A stretch of DNA of 15,203 nt from Pseudomonadota bacterium (GCA_023444765.1 JAEXLY010000147.1:1-15203); one strand, 5' to 3'; shown: positions 9,091 to 15,203, counted from the stretch's first letter. The notes: generated by a model not told the origin, from the sequence alone. Translations and numbers: made by a program.

Positions 9091-9583
9091 GTGCTCCGGT
9101 GGCCCCGCTGTCGAAACGTCGGCCGTCGCGGCGACCGCGGTCCAACAGCGCCTGCAGGCGCTGTTGGTATCGCCGTCGGCAGGTGTAGATCACATCGCTT
9201 ATGCCACTCGCTGCTCGCGAAAAACCATCGAGCTTCTCGTGCGGCTGGGCTTTGAAGTCGTCATAGAAATGAAGCGTGTTGAGCGCTTCAACACCTTCGC
9301 TTCGAAGCTGCGCAATCAGAAGGGCGATGTCATCGAGGTGCTCGAGCCGATCGATCCCTCGCGCAGGAGCCCCGTTGACAGCGCGCTTATCAACTTCGAG
9401 TGCGCGGTCTGTCACGTTTGCTACAAGGTCGATGACTTCGACAAAGCCTTCGAGGAGTTCGTGGGACTGGACTGCGTAGTCCTGACGCAGCCGTTCGAAA
9501 GCTACATTTTTGACGGGTACATGGTGTCGCATCTTTACCACCCTCATCTTGGTGTATTCGAGATATTCGGAGAAAAGAAATGA
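9083..9583 (+). CDS. Vicinal-oxygen-chelate (glyoxalase/CmaC-like) metal-dependent protein
   Basis: 166 residues from a GTG start at 9083, overlapping the chlorinase stop by eight bases; GGAAG at 9069-9073 and AAGG at 9075-9078 could serve as ribosome binding site. No ATG is available near the N-terminus, and a later TTG/CTG start cannot be excluded because the conserved fold seems to begin only around residue 34. Two repeats of the VOC fold are visible, with all four usual metal ligands at the expected places: His37 (GVDHIAYAT), Glu85 (DVIEVLEP), His111 (VCHVCYKVDDFDKA) and Glu160 (GVFEIFG). The layout resembles methylmalonyl-CoA epimerase. The coronamic acid enzyme CmaC, which closes the cyclopropane from a chlorinated carrier-bound amino acid, was described as a zinc-dependent VOC member. 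With a CmaB/SyrB2-type chlorinase upstream and a free carrier protein downstream, a ring-closing or dehalogenating role is the best guess (inference); epimerase or resistance protein are alternatives. Confidence 0.8.
   Translation: MRECSGGPAVETSAVAATAVQQRLQALLVSPSAGVDHIAYATRCSRKTIELLVRLGFEVVIEMKRVERFNTFASKLRNQKGDVIEVLEPIDPSRRSPVDSALINFECAVCHVCYKVDDFDKAFEEFVGLDCVVLTQPFESYIFDGYMVSHLYHPHLGVFEIFGEKK
9142..9167. repeat. Perfect 26-base palindrome inside the start of the VOC gene
   Basis: The half-site CCAACAGCGCCTG at 9142-9154 is followed without spacer by its exact reverse complement at 9155-9167. The flanking bases do not pair. It encodes QQRLQALL around residues 20-28 of the VOC protein, in a stretch ahead of the conserved fold. 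It could be an operator-like site, an mRNA hairpin near the translation start, or chance within GC-rich coding DNA. Confidence 0.6.
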
Positions 9584-9825
9584 GCCAAATCCAAGCTGAA
9601 CTTTGCTCGATGTGGTCCGAGCTCCTTGCTGACGGAGCGATCGACCCCGGTGACGATTTCTTCGAGATCGGCGGGACTTCGCTGATCGCATTGAAGATGG
9701 TGCAGGCTATTAGAGCGAAGTACGCTACCAACATCGATCTGGAAGCGTTCTTCGAGTCGCCGACAGTTGCGTCGCTCGCCTCGATGATCGAAGCCCGACC
9801 TTTGACGGATACTTCCGGCCGATGA
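9580..9825 (+). CDS. Free-standing peptidyl carrier protein (PCP)
   Basis: 81 residues, the size of one carrier domain. FFEIGGTSLIALKM holds the phosphopantetheine attachment serine, Ser34, in the normal GGxS context, followed by helix 2 and the DLEAFFESPTVASLA helix 3/4 region typical of PCPs. No condensation or adenylation domain is attached. The ATG overlaps the VOC stop (ATGA) with GGAG at 9569-9572 as ribosome binding site. Stand-alone PCPs beside a chlorinase act as the carrier on which the amino acid is chlorinated (CmaD in coronamic acid biosynthesis). No adenylation enzyme that would load it is visible; it would have to come from upstream of the window or elsewhere (inference). Confidence 0.95.
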   Translation: MSQIQAELCSMWSELLADGAIDPGDDFFEIGGTSLIALKMVQAIRAKYATNIDLEAFFESPTVASLASMIEARPLTDTSGR

Positions 9826-10574
9826 CGGGCGGCCGCCTGCTCACGCGTTTGTGCGGAGATGCGACTTCGGACTTCGCGGTGTTGTGCCTGCCATACGCGG
9901 GAGGAGGCTCTCACGTATTCACGCCGTGGCGAGAGCACGTGCCGCCGTCGGCCTCGGTGATTTCAGTGGATCCGCCGGGGCGGCGGACGCGGATCGGAAC
10001 CTCTCCGTTCCAACGCGTCGACGATTACGTCAATGCGTTGGTCCATGAGCTCCAGAATACGGTGCGATCTCCATGGGTGCTGTTCGGTCACAGTCTCGGT
10101 GCGCTTGTGGGCTACCACCTGCTGAGGAGGTTGCTCGATTGCGGTGCTCCGCTTCCCCAGCATTTTGTGGCATCGGGGTGTCGAGCTCCCCATCGACCGT
10201 ATCGGTTTTCCGGTGCGCATCGACTCCCGGACCGTGAGTTTCGTGATTTTCTCCTGCAGCTGGGTGGTACGCCGCCCGAGTTGCTGGAGGACGACGACGT
10301 TTATGCATGGTTCGATGCTTCGCTGCGCGCGGACTTCATGCTCGCGGGCACTCAGTGCGAGCCGCCGTCAGAGCCGATCGAACGTGTGGCGGCTACGGTG
10401 CTGTACGCGGTCGACGACCCAGTGGTTTCACTCGACGACGTGGCGGAGTGGCGGAATCACTTCCGACATATCGAATGGAGAAGCTTTCGTGGTGGCCATT
10501 TCTTCATTGAGTGCGAAGCATCCCGCGCCCAGGTGTGCGAGATCGTAACGGCCGCTGTCGAGGAGGTCTCATGA
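9822..10574 (+). CDS. Type II thioesterase (alpha/beta hydrolase, GrsT-like)
   Basis: 250 residues, usual for external NRPS/PKS thioesterases. LCLPYAGGGSHVFTPW near residues 21-36 is the N-terminal signature; the nucleophile elbow is GHSLGA with Ser91; LRADFMLA lies around residues 168-175; the acid is probably Asp199 in AVDDPVV and the base His226 in RGGHFFI. Start ATG overlaps the carrier protein stop (ATGA). These enzymes clear misprimed or stalled acyl groups from carrier proteins. The aminoacyl shuttles SyrC and CmaE are also alpha/beta hydrolases but were described with a Cys nucleophile; the Ser here favours an editing role, although moving the modified residue between carrier proteins cannot be excluded. 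Confidence 0.94.
   Translation: MTGGRLLTRLCGDATSDFAVLCLPYAGGGSHVFTPWREHVPPSASVISVDPPGRRTRIGTSPFQRVDDYVNALVHELQNTVRSPWVLFGHSLGALVGYHLLRRLLDCGAPLPQHFVASGCRAPHRPYRFSGAHRLPDREFRDFLLQLGGTPPELLEDDDVYAWFDASLRADFMLAGTQCEPPSEPIERVAATVLYAVDDPVVSLDDVAEWRNHFRHIEWRSFRGGHFFIECEASRAQVCEIVTAAVEEVS
10561..10566 (+). promoter_or_regulatory. Strong Shine-Dalgarno that fixes the start of the Ddl homologue
   Basis: AGGAGG lies four bases before the ATG at 10571. It decides this start over an in-frame upstream ATG at 10511, which would add 20 residues with no counterpart in the family. The ATG overlaps the thioesterase stop as ATGA. Confidence 0.8.
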
Positions 10575-11536
10575 GGATCGCAGTGCTTTGTGGCGGTACA
10601 TCTTCAGAGCGTGACGTGTCGTTGGCCTCTGGGGCCACGATCGCGGAGGTGCTTATGTCTGCGGGTCACGCAGTTGACCTTGTGGACATAGCCCTCCGTC
10701 CCGTCATCGAGTTGCGCCGCGAGGAGTACGACTTCGCCTTCCTGGGGCTGCACGGAGAGGGGGGAGAGGACGGTACGGTGCAAGCGGCACTGTCGTTGAC
10801 CGGCATCCCCTTTTCAGGGTGCGGCGTTACGCCGTCGGTGCTCGCGATGCGCAAGGATCTAGCGAAGAAAATCTGGCGTTCTAGCGGTATTGCCACGCCC
10901 CGGGGCTCGAGCGTTGCGTCCGGGAGGCCGGACTTGGCACTAGAGATTGCGAGCGGCGTCGGCTACCCGGTAATCGTCAAGCCAGCCAGCAATGGCTGCA
11001 GCTTCGGGGTTCGCTTGGTGTCTTGCGATACCGAAATCCGCCCGGCCTTGCAGGCTGCCGCGCCGTACGGCGATACCGTCCTGATCGAGGAATACATTGA
11101 CGGGGAAGAGTACACGGTTCCGCTGCTCGGTGACCGCGCGTTTCATCCGGTGCTGATCATCCCAGATGGGCGGCTGTTCGATCACTCGGCAAAGTTCGGC
11201 GGCGGTAGCCGCTATGGCTTCGGAACGATTTGCGATCCGGGCAAGCGGACGGCGATCCAGCGAGCGGCGATCGAGGCATTTCATGCCATTGATGGAGCCA
11301 TCTATGCCCGGGTGGATGTGATGTATTGCAATAGACGCAAAGGGCCGTTCGTCCTGGAAGTGAACACTATCCCAGGCATGACTCCCCACAGCATCTACCT
11401 GCGCGCGCTCGCTGCCGAAGGAGTTAATGCACGGTGTGCGCTGGAAACGATTATCGAGCTGTCCATGAGCCGCTTCCCAGAATCGCTCATGTTTCCCCCG
11501 CCGCTTCGAGAGACAACCCGGTGTGCTCCCGACTGA
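10571..11536 (+). CDS. D-alanine--D-alanine ligase homologue (ATP-grasp), with altered substrate-site residues
   Basis: 321 residues, close to E. coli DdlB. ATP-grasp and Ddl motifs are present: Glu13 in SSERDVSL (DdlB Glu15), LHGEGGEDG, VIVKPASNG, Lys208, Arg247 in ARVDVM, Glu263 and Asn265 in LEVNTIPGMT, Ser274 (DdlB Ser281). Catalysis therefore looks intact. Two substrate-site residues differ: DdlB Ser150 is Cys143 (NGCSFG) and DdlB Tyr216, in the AKY motif, is Phe209 (AKF). Tyr216-to-Phe in DdlB, and the natural Phe261 in the Leuconostoc ligase, are associated with D-Ala-D-lactate synthesis. The omega-loop after AKF (GGGSRYGF) also looks shortened or altered. It lies in an NRPS operon, not with mur/fts genes, so it is probably a second, dedicated copy: a resistant ligase, a ligase that changes peptidoglycan ends, or a ligase that makes a building block. 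D-cycloserine producers provide a precedent for a Ddl-like resistance gene in a biosynthetic cluster. Confidence 0.9.
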   Translation: MRIAVLCGGTSSERDVSLASGATIAEVLMSAGHAVDLVDIALRPVIELRREEYDFAFLGLHGEGGEDGTVQAALSLTGIPFSGCGVTPSVLAMRKDLAKKIWRSSGIATPRGSSVASGRPDLALEIASGVGYPVIVKPASNGCSFGVRLVSCDTEIRPALQAAAPYGDTVLIEEYIDGEEYTVPLLGDRAFHPVLIIPDGRLFDHSAKFGGGSRYGFGTICDPGKRTAIQRAAIEAFHAIDGAIYARVDVMYCNRRKGPFVLEVNTIPGMTPHSIYLRALAAEGVNARCALETIIELSMSRFPESLMFPPPLRETTRCAPD

Positions 11537-11769
11537 CTCTCGCGGAGGCCGCATCGAGCGTCTGGCGCTAGCAGCGCGACAACCGTTGATCAAGACTCGC
11601 GCTGGGGCGCGTGCGAAGTATTTCGATTTTTCCGGACCGCAATGTGTCTTCGTGCGCTCGCTACCCAGCGAATGAGTCCGGTTCAGTTGTGGTGTACGTT
11701 CAGTTGCAATTTCGCCGCCGGGTCGGTTTCGCAAGTGTGCGCGGATCGCCGTGATTTTGGAGTTTCTTC
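11537..11769 (+). other. Intergenic region between ligase and TonB-dependent receptor genes
   Basis: 233 bases with no convincing gene. A short hairpin CGCGC-TGGG-GCGCG lies at 11598-11611, with a T-rich stretch only at 11626-11632, too far away for a standard terminator. No Fur box was recognised. GGAG at 11759-11762 is the ribosome binding site of the receptor gene. The length leaves room for a separate receptor promoter, but I could not pick one out. Confidence 0.5.
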
Positions 11770-14022
11770 ATGCGGATACAAGGAATACAGGCAATGCCTG
11801 AAACCATCGGGAAGTTCTCGCTCTTCCGCGTCGGTTTGGCGTGCGGCCTGGTGATGCTCATGTCGGACGTGGTCGAGGCGGCCGAAGCTGGGAGTTCGCA
11901 AGCGCAAATCGCTCAATCCAAGCCGCAGAATGCCGTGCAGGCGGAGTCCAGCGTGGTCCAGCTTGATGAAGTCCGGGTTGTCGCCGAAGGCGCCTCCGAC
12001 GAGCGGCTCGGACTGGCGACCGTTCGTTCGGTCATCGGTCGGGACATGATAGAACAGTACGGCGACACCACGTTGTCTGATGTGCTTCGTCGCGTGCCGG
12101 GATTGTCGGTCGAGGACACAGCAGGCCGCACGACGGTCCGCATGCGGGGGCTTGGCGCCGGATACACACAGGTGCTCATCAACGGCCAGCCTGCTCCCGC
12201 GGGATTTTCCATTAATTCCCTGTCGCCCGCGTTGATCGAACGCATTGAGGTTTTGCGCGCCCCCACGGCAGATACGTCGGCGCAAGCCATTGCCGGCAGC
12301 ATCAACATCATCCTCGCGGACGGGCGCAAGGCGGAGCGCAGCGTCCGTGCATCCGGGAGCTCAGAGCGGGGTGCCCGGGGCGCCGAGATCGGGGGTCGCG
12401 TGGCAGGACGCAGCGGTCCTGGGTCGCACTCCTTTACCGGTTCGGCGGGTCGCACCGACCACGACAGGCCTTCGACATTTTTCGAACGAGGCGTTGGCGA
12501 GGACGGGGTTTCCACGCTTGATCGCGTCACGCAACGCGACGCGCAGTTTCGTATCGACTCGATAGGGCTCGTGGGAAACATCAAGCGCGAATTCGGCGAT
12601 GACGACAAGATCGCGCTTGAGATGGCAGTCACCGAGCGTCGCGTGCGCGGCATAAATCATGATCGCACCGATACGCTTCTCGGAGCTCTGCCGGAGTACT
12701 CGAGCAGCAATCTTGATTATGCGACCGACAGTACTGACGTGCAGTCGAAGCTAACCTGGTCCCGGCGTATTGGCGACTACGACAAGCTTGATATCGATTT
12801 ATCCGCAAAGCGCAGTCAGCGTCGATCGGCTGTTGATTTCCTTGGTTTTGCCCAGATGGACACGCTGGTTCGCTACAGGCGAGTCGATTCTGACGGCGCC
12901 GATCATGACGTACTATTGGGGGCTCGGTACAAACGACCTATCGGGGAGTCTCATGATGCCACCGCGGGTATTCAGTTCGAATCAAGCCGTCGTGACGAAC
13001 GCAGGGAGCAGGTTGACGAGACACCCACCGGGCTAGAGCCAGTCAATCTCGACGAGGCGTACGACGCGCACGTTCAGCGACTTGCACTCTATTTGCAAGA
13101 CGAGTGGGCCGTCAGCGATCGCATTTCGGCGTACCTTGGGCTTCGCTGGGAGGCCGTGCGTACCCAGACCGACGGCAACGTGATCGATGTCGCGCGAAAT
13201 TCAGTGGGTGTGTTTAGCCCCATCGTTCAGACCGTGTGGCGCCTCTCGGACAAGACCAAGGAACAGGTCCGCATAGGCGTCAGCCGCACGTTCAAGTCTC
13301 CCCGCCCGGCCGAACTTGTGCCGCGCCGCTTCATCGCCAACAACAACACGCCCACCAGTCCGGACACGCAGGGCAACCCGGATCTGCGGGCGGAGTTGGC
13401 GTGGGGGCTCGATTTGGCTTATGAACGCCCGCTGCCCGGTGGCCTCCTGAGTGTATCGGCGTATAGGCGGCGCATTGAAGGGGTGATACTCCCACAGCTA
13501 CTTTTCGTTGATGAGCGGTGGATAGCGGTGCCGTTCAACGTTGGCGACGCACGAGTGCACGGCATCGAAACCGAGGTCCGCTTCAGCCTAGCCAAGCTAT
13601 GGCCGGGTGCGCCTGACGTCGAAATGCGGGCTGGCGTGACTAGAAACTGGTCATCGGTCTCCCGCATCGGCGGGCCGGACAACAGCCTGGACCGGCAGTT
13701 GCCACTGACATTCTCGTTGGGTACCGACTACACGCTCAAGAACGCGGGACTGAGGCTCGGGGCCGACTACCGCTTCGAGGACGCGCGGCGAAGCCGGCAA
13801 TCCGACGATCTCCTGGTGAGCCAGGGCAATATGAAGATGCTCGATGTTTACGCGAGGTGGGATCTCAGTTCGACTGCCAGATTGCGCCTGTCCGTGTCCA
13901 ACGTGCTTCAACATTCCCGCCACACGGGTGCGATCTATTCCGGCGGAAGTGGCTTGTTTATGCAGGACACTGTGGCGGCAGGCGATCCGCTTTTCCGCAT
14001 AGGCTTTGACCTCAACCTCTAA
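11770..14022 (+). CDS. TonB-dependent outer-membrane receptor
   Basis: 750 residues. A signal peptide is visible: hydrophobic FRVGLACGLVMLM about residues 19-31, likely cleavage around VEAAEAG (35-41). A TonB-box-like stretch VVQLDEVRVVAEG follows at 62-74. The plug domain spans about 80-185 (LSDVLRRVPGLSV, RMRGLGAGYTQVLINGQ, LIERIEVLRAPTADTSAQAIAGSINIIL). The rest is a beta-barrel with alternating aromatic/polar strands, ending in FRIGFDLNL; the terminal residue is Leu rather than the common Phe. No N-terminal STN signalling domain is seen, so surface signalling through an anti-sigma factor is not indicated. GGAG seven bases before the ATG supports this start, though an in-frame ATG at 11794 is possible. 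The protein would import a scarce ligand using TonB energy. Next to an NRPS cluster it may take up the product or its metal complex, or be an unrelated siderophore receptor; the sequence does not show the ligand. Confidence 0.95.
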   Translation: MRIQGIQAMPETIGKFSLFRVGLACGLVMLMSDVVEAAEAGSSQAQIAQSKPQNAVQAESSVVQLDEVRVVAEGASDERLGLATVRSVIGRDMIEQYGDTTLSDVLRRVPGLSVEDTAGRTTVRMRGLGAGYTQVLINGQPAPAGFSINSLSPALIERIEVLRAPTADTSAQAIAGSINIILADGRKAERSVRASGSSERGARGAEIGGRVAGRSGPGSHSFTGSAGRTDHDRPSTFFERGVGEDGVSTLDRVTQRDAQFRIDSIGLVGNIKREFGDDDKIALEMAVTERRVRGINHDRTDTLLGALPEYSSSNLDYATDSTDVQSKLTWSRRIGDYDKLDIDLSAKRSQRRSAVDFLGFAQMDTLVRYRRVDSDGADHDVLLGARYKRPIGESHDATAGIQFESSRRDERREQVDETPTGLEPVNLDEAYDAHVQRLALYLQDEWAVSDRISAYLGLRWEAVRTQTDGNVIDVARNSVGVFSPIVQTVWRLSDKTKEQVRIGVSRTFKSPRPAELVPRRFIANNNTPTSPDTQGNPDLRAELAWGLDLAYERPLPGGLLSVSAYRRRIEGVILPQLLFVDERWIAVPFNVGDARVHGIETEVRFSLAKLWPGAPDVEMRAGVTRNWSSVSRIGGPDNSLDRQLPLTFSLGTDYTLKNAGLRLGADYRFEDARRSRQSDDLLVSQGNMKMLDVYARWDLSSTARLRLSVSNVLQHSRHTGAIYSGGSGLFMQDTVAAGDPLFRIGFDLNL

Positions 14023-14250
14023 CCGTCGCCGCTGGTAGTCACATCGCCGAACTTGTCAGAACGCTTAAGTGCGGGCGGGGGGCGGGGCACATTTGTTTTT
14101 CCGCCAACGGGCTCGGTGTAGCTGATGGACATCAGGCAGCTGCGCGGATGACAGCGCGGCCAGCTTGATGCTGGGGCACGTGCCCTGGCATCTGATCCCG
14201 ATCGGATGGAGTTGATGCACACAGGCTGAACCACTTTATTCGCGGAGAAG

Positions 14251-14427
14251 ATGTGGCTGAATGAGCAAGTTCGAGCCGAGATCTGCCGGCGCCCGAGTCG
14301 GCCTAAAGGGATCAGGTTTAGCGTGGCAACCGTCTGGGAGATGGATGAGGCTGGCCACATTACCCGCGCGAGCGGCGGTCCGGTGGGCGTGCTGGACGGG
14401 AGAATAAGATGCCCTGCTTCGATGTAG
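14251..14427 (+). CDS. Possible small ORF, 58 residues, unknown function
   Basis: ATG preceded by a GGAGAAG run (ribosome-site-like but very close to the start). The predicted product begins MWLNEQVRAEICRR and contains SVATVWEMDEAGHIT; it is basic and has no domain I recognise. It could be the remnant of a longer gene or chance in GC-rich DNA. Confidence 0.2.
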   Translation: MWLNEQVRAEICRRPSRPKGIRFSVATVWEMDEAGHITRASGGPVGVLDGRIRCPASM

Positions 14428-14528
14428 GCATTTGCGCCTAGTGCGATCCGTCGGTTGACGGCACCTACCCGCTCCCCGCGCGGCTACGCACTTGGCTCGC
14501 CTGCACCCGGCACGCCATTTGAGGTTTG

Positions 14529-14841
14529 ATGAGCTCGATGGAAGCCGTTGCGAGGTCGTACCTTCAGGATGCACTTGACGACCTAGATCGCACGGCCGTC
14601 ATGGGATACCCGGGATGTCTCCAAGAGCCGGGCAGGCCTTGCGGAAAACCTAGTGGGGGTGGGGGCGCACATCAACCTTTTTCGACAGGCCCTGGAGCCG
14701 GAACACGTGTTGGCCCTGCCCGAGGCGCCTACTGATGAAGCACGCGTGCTGGCGGTCCGGCTAGCGACGCTGGGCGCAAAAAGGCGTCGCAGAGGCGAAG
14801 CTGCCCCGCGTAGCGTCGCCCCGACATCTGGAGCAGGCTGA
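14529..14841 (+). pseudogene. Possible frameshifted small gene, unknown function
   Basis: GAGG at 14521-14524 precedes an ATG at 14529. The first frame reads as a protein-like helix (MEAVARSYLQDALDDLDRTA) and then turns into low-complexity Gly/Pro-rich sequence. From about 14600 another frame reads DVSKSRAGLAENLVGVGAHI and continues NLFRQALEPEHVLALPEAPT to a stop at 14839-14841, which looks like real coding sequence. The switch lies about 14600-14620 and suggests one frameshift in a gene of about 100 residues. I do not recognise the family. Confidence 0.3.
14764..14790 (+). repeat. Hairpin with alternative pairing partner
   Basis: GCGACGC (14764-14770) pairs perfectly with GCGTCGC (14784-14790) around a 13-base loop. 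The same left arm plus one base can pair with AGCGTCGC at 14812-14819. No T-run follows either. It lies inside the possible frameshifted gene, so its meaning is unclear. Confidence 0.3.
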
Positions 14842-15070
14842 ATCAGTTTGACTCGCATCGGCCCGCCCGGCGGTTCCTGAGTTAGACGCTGCCCGACACC
14901 GGACTCCACTTATAGGCGCGACTCGCGTACTTTAAGCTGATCAAGGAGTTGGGCGGGACCGATGGAGTTCGAAAACTTCCCAAAAGGGAATGCGCTGTGG
15001 TTGGTCAAATGGGTGGATGGTTACACCCAGGCCTTTGCGACGAGCCGTTCGCCGTCCATCGGGAGGGGTT

Positions 15071-15202
15071 CTACCTCGAAATCACGGACGGTTGTGAAAG
15101 GGTTGAGAGCTTCTGATCCTGCCTGGCGAGTCTTCGCCGCATCGTCGGGTTGTGGAATCGCTCGATGTATTCGAACACATCAGCCCTGGCGGCATCGAGT
15201 GT
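15071..15202 (-). mobile_element. IS3-type transposase (OrfB), C-terminal end, continuing beyond the right edge
   Basis: On the - strand 43 residues are readable before a TAG stop: ARADVFEYIERFHNPTMRRR, then LARQDQKLSTLSQPSVISR. The pattern (DVFEYIE-RFHNP-MRRR-ARQDQK) is typical of the very end of IS3-family OrfB integrase-type transposases as I remember them; the catalytic DDE residues would lie to the right of the window. The terminal inverted repeat should lie to the left of 15071, but I could not identify it. Whether the element is intact cannot be judged. Confidence 0.65.
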
Positions 15203-15203
15203 C

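Larger units (their letters stand above)
14023..15070. other. Gene-poor region after the receptor gene, probably decayed
   Basis: About one kilobase with only short reading frames broken by stops in all frames. It holds one weak small ORF (14251-14427), a possible frameshifted small gene (14529-14841) and a hairpin near 14764-14790. A G-rich run at 14071-14087 follows the receptor gene, but no clear intrinsic terminator was found. With an IS3-type transposase end just beyond it, the region looks like the edge of the cluster where inserted and decayed DNA has collected. Confidence 0.6.

Noticed and set aside
8951..9691. 246-residue open frame on the - strand
   Set aside because: It is antisense to the chlorinase end, the VOC gene and the carrier protein, all with recognisable motifs; the product is Arg-rich and without domain signs.
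11581..11640. Sigma-70 promoter or Fur box before the receptor gene
   Set aside because: A TTGATC at 11586 has no acceptable -10 at proper spacing, and no 19-base Fur-like palindrome was found.
10940..11734. 264-residue open frame on the - strand
   Set aside because: It is antisense to the ligase gene, which has intact ATP-grasp motifs; no recognisable protein features.
11642..11854. 70-residue + strand frame in the gap before the receptor gene
   Set aside because: It overlaps the receptor signal-peptide region in another frame, lacks a ribosome site and looks random.
14071..14087. G-rich run as G-quadruplex or terminator
   Set aside because: Only three separated G-runs with very short loops, and the flanking GTGC/GCAC stem is only four pairs with a 14-base loop; too weak to call either.
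14125..14151. LysR-like start (MDIRQLRG)
   Set aside because: It resembles the first residues of LysR regulators but stops after eight codons, and nothing LysR-like follows in any frame.
14962..15203. Open + strand frame starting MEFENFPKGNALW and running off the right edge
   Set aside because: Its second half lies opposite the transposase C-terminus, which is the recognisable protein there; the frame reads as low-quality Arg/Ser-rich sequence.

Overview
This window is the 3' part of a non-ribosomal peptide synthetase (NRPS) gene cluster on the + strand, followed by a gene-poor region with an insertion-sequence remnant. The high GC content, the TonB-dependent outer-membrane receptor and the close resemblance of one enzyme to Pseudomonas SyrB2 point to a Gram-negative, high-GC proteobacterium (Xanthomonadaceae, Pseudomonadaceae or Burkholderiales types are plausible; I cannot decide between them).

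Layout. 1-468: the end of an upstream NRPS (end of an adenylation domain plus a carrier protein). 465-8063: a 2532-residue two-module NRPS with the order N-terminal docking domain - C - A - PCP - C - A - PCP - beta-lactamase/PBP-like domain - small C-terminal domain. 8164-9090: a SyrB2-type Fe(II)/2-oxoglutarate chlorinase. 9083-9583: a metal-dependent vicinal-oxygen-chelate (VOC) protein. 9580-9825: a free-standing peptidyl carrier protein. 9822-10574: a type II thioesterase. 10571-11536: a D-Ala-D-Ala ligase homologue. 11770-14022: a TonB-dependent receptor. 14023-15203: no convincing intact gene, but a possible frameshifted small gene, one weak small ORF and, at the right edge on the - strand, the C-terminal end of an IS3-type transposase.

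How the genes may work together (inference). The first A domain of the large NRPS has lost the residues needed for catalysis (A10 Lys to Gln, A5 Glu to Gly, poor A2/A3 motifs), so its carrier protein is probably loaded in trans. Next to it lie a halogenase, a VOC enzyme and a free carrier protein. This is the set used in coronamic acid biosynthesis (CmaB/CmaC/CmaD) to make a cyclopropyl amino acid by cryptic chlorination, or in syringomycin (SyrB2) to make a chlorinated residue. The second A domain is intact, with a specificity pocket read by eye as DLFNNALVYK, close to alanine-type codes. Release is probably not by a normal thioesterase but by a fused beta-lactamase/PBP-like domain whose catalytic Ser is replaced by Cys (CxxK). 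The ligase next door carries a Tyr-to-Phe change at the position that separates D-Ala-D-Ala from D-Ala-D-lactate ligases, which suggests self-resistance at the D-Ala-D-Ala step or a non-standard dipeptide product. The combination of a dead A domain, a trans-acting chlorination/cyclisation cassette, a Cys-PBP-type release domain and a variant Ddl is the most unusual feature of the window.
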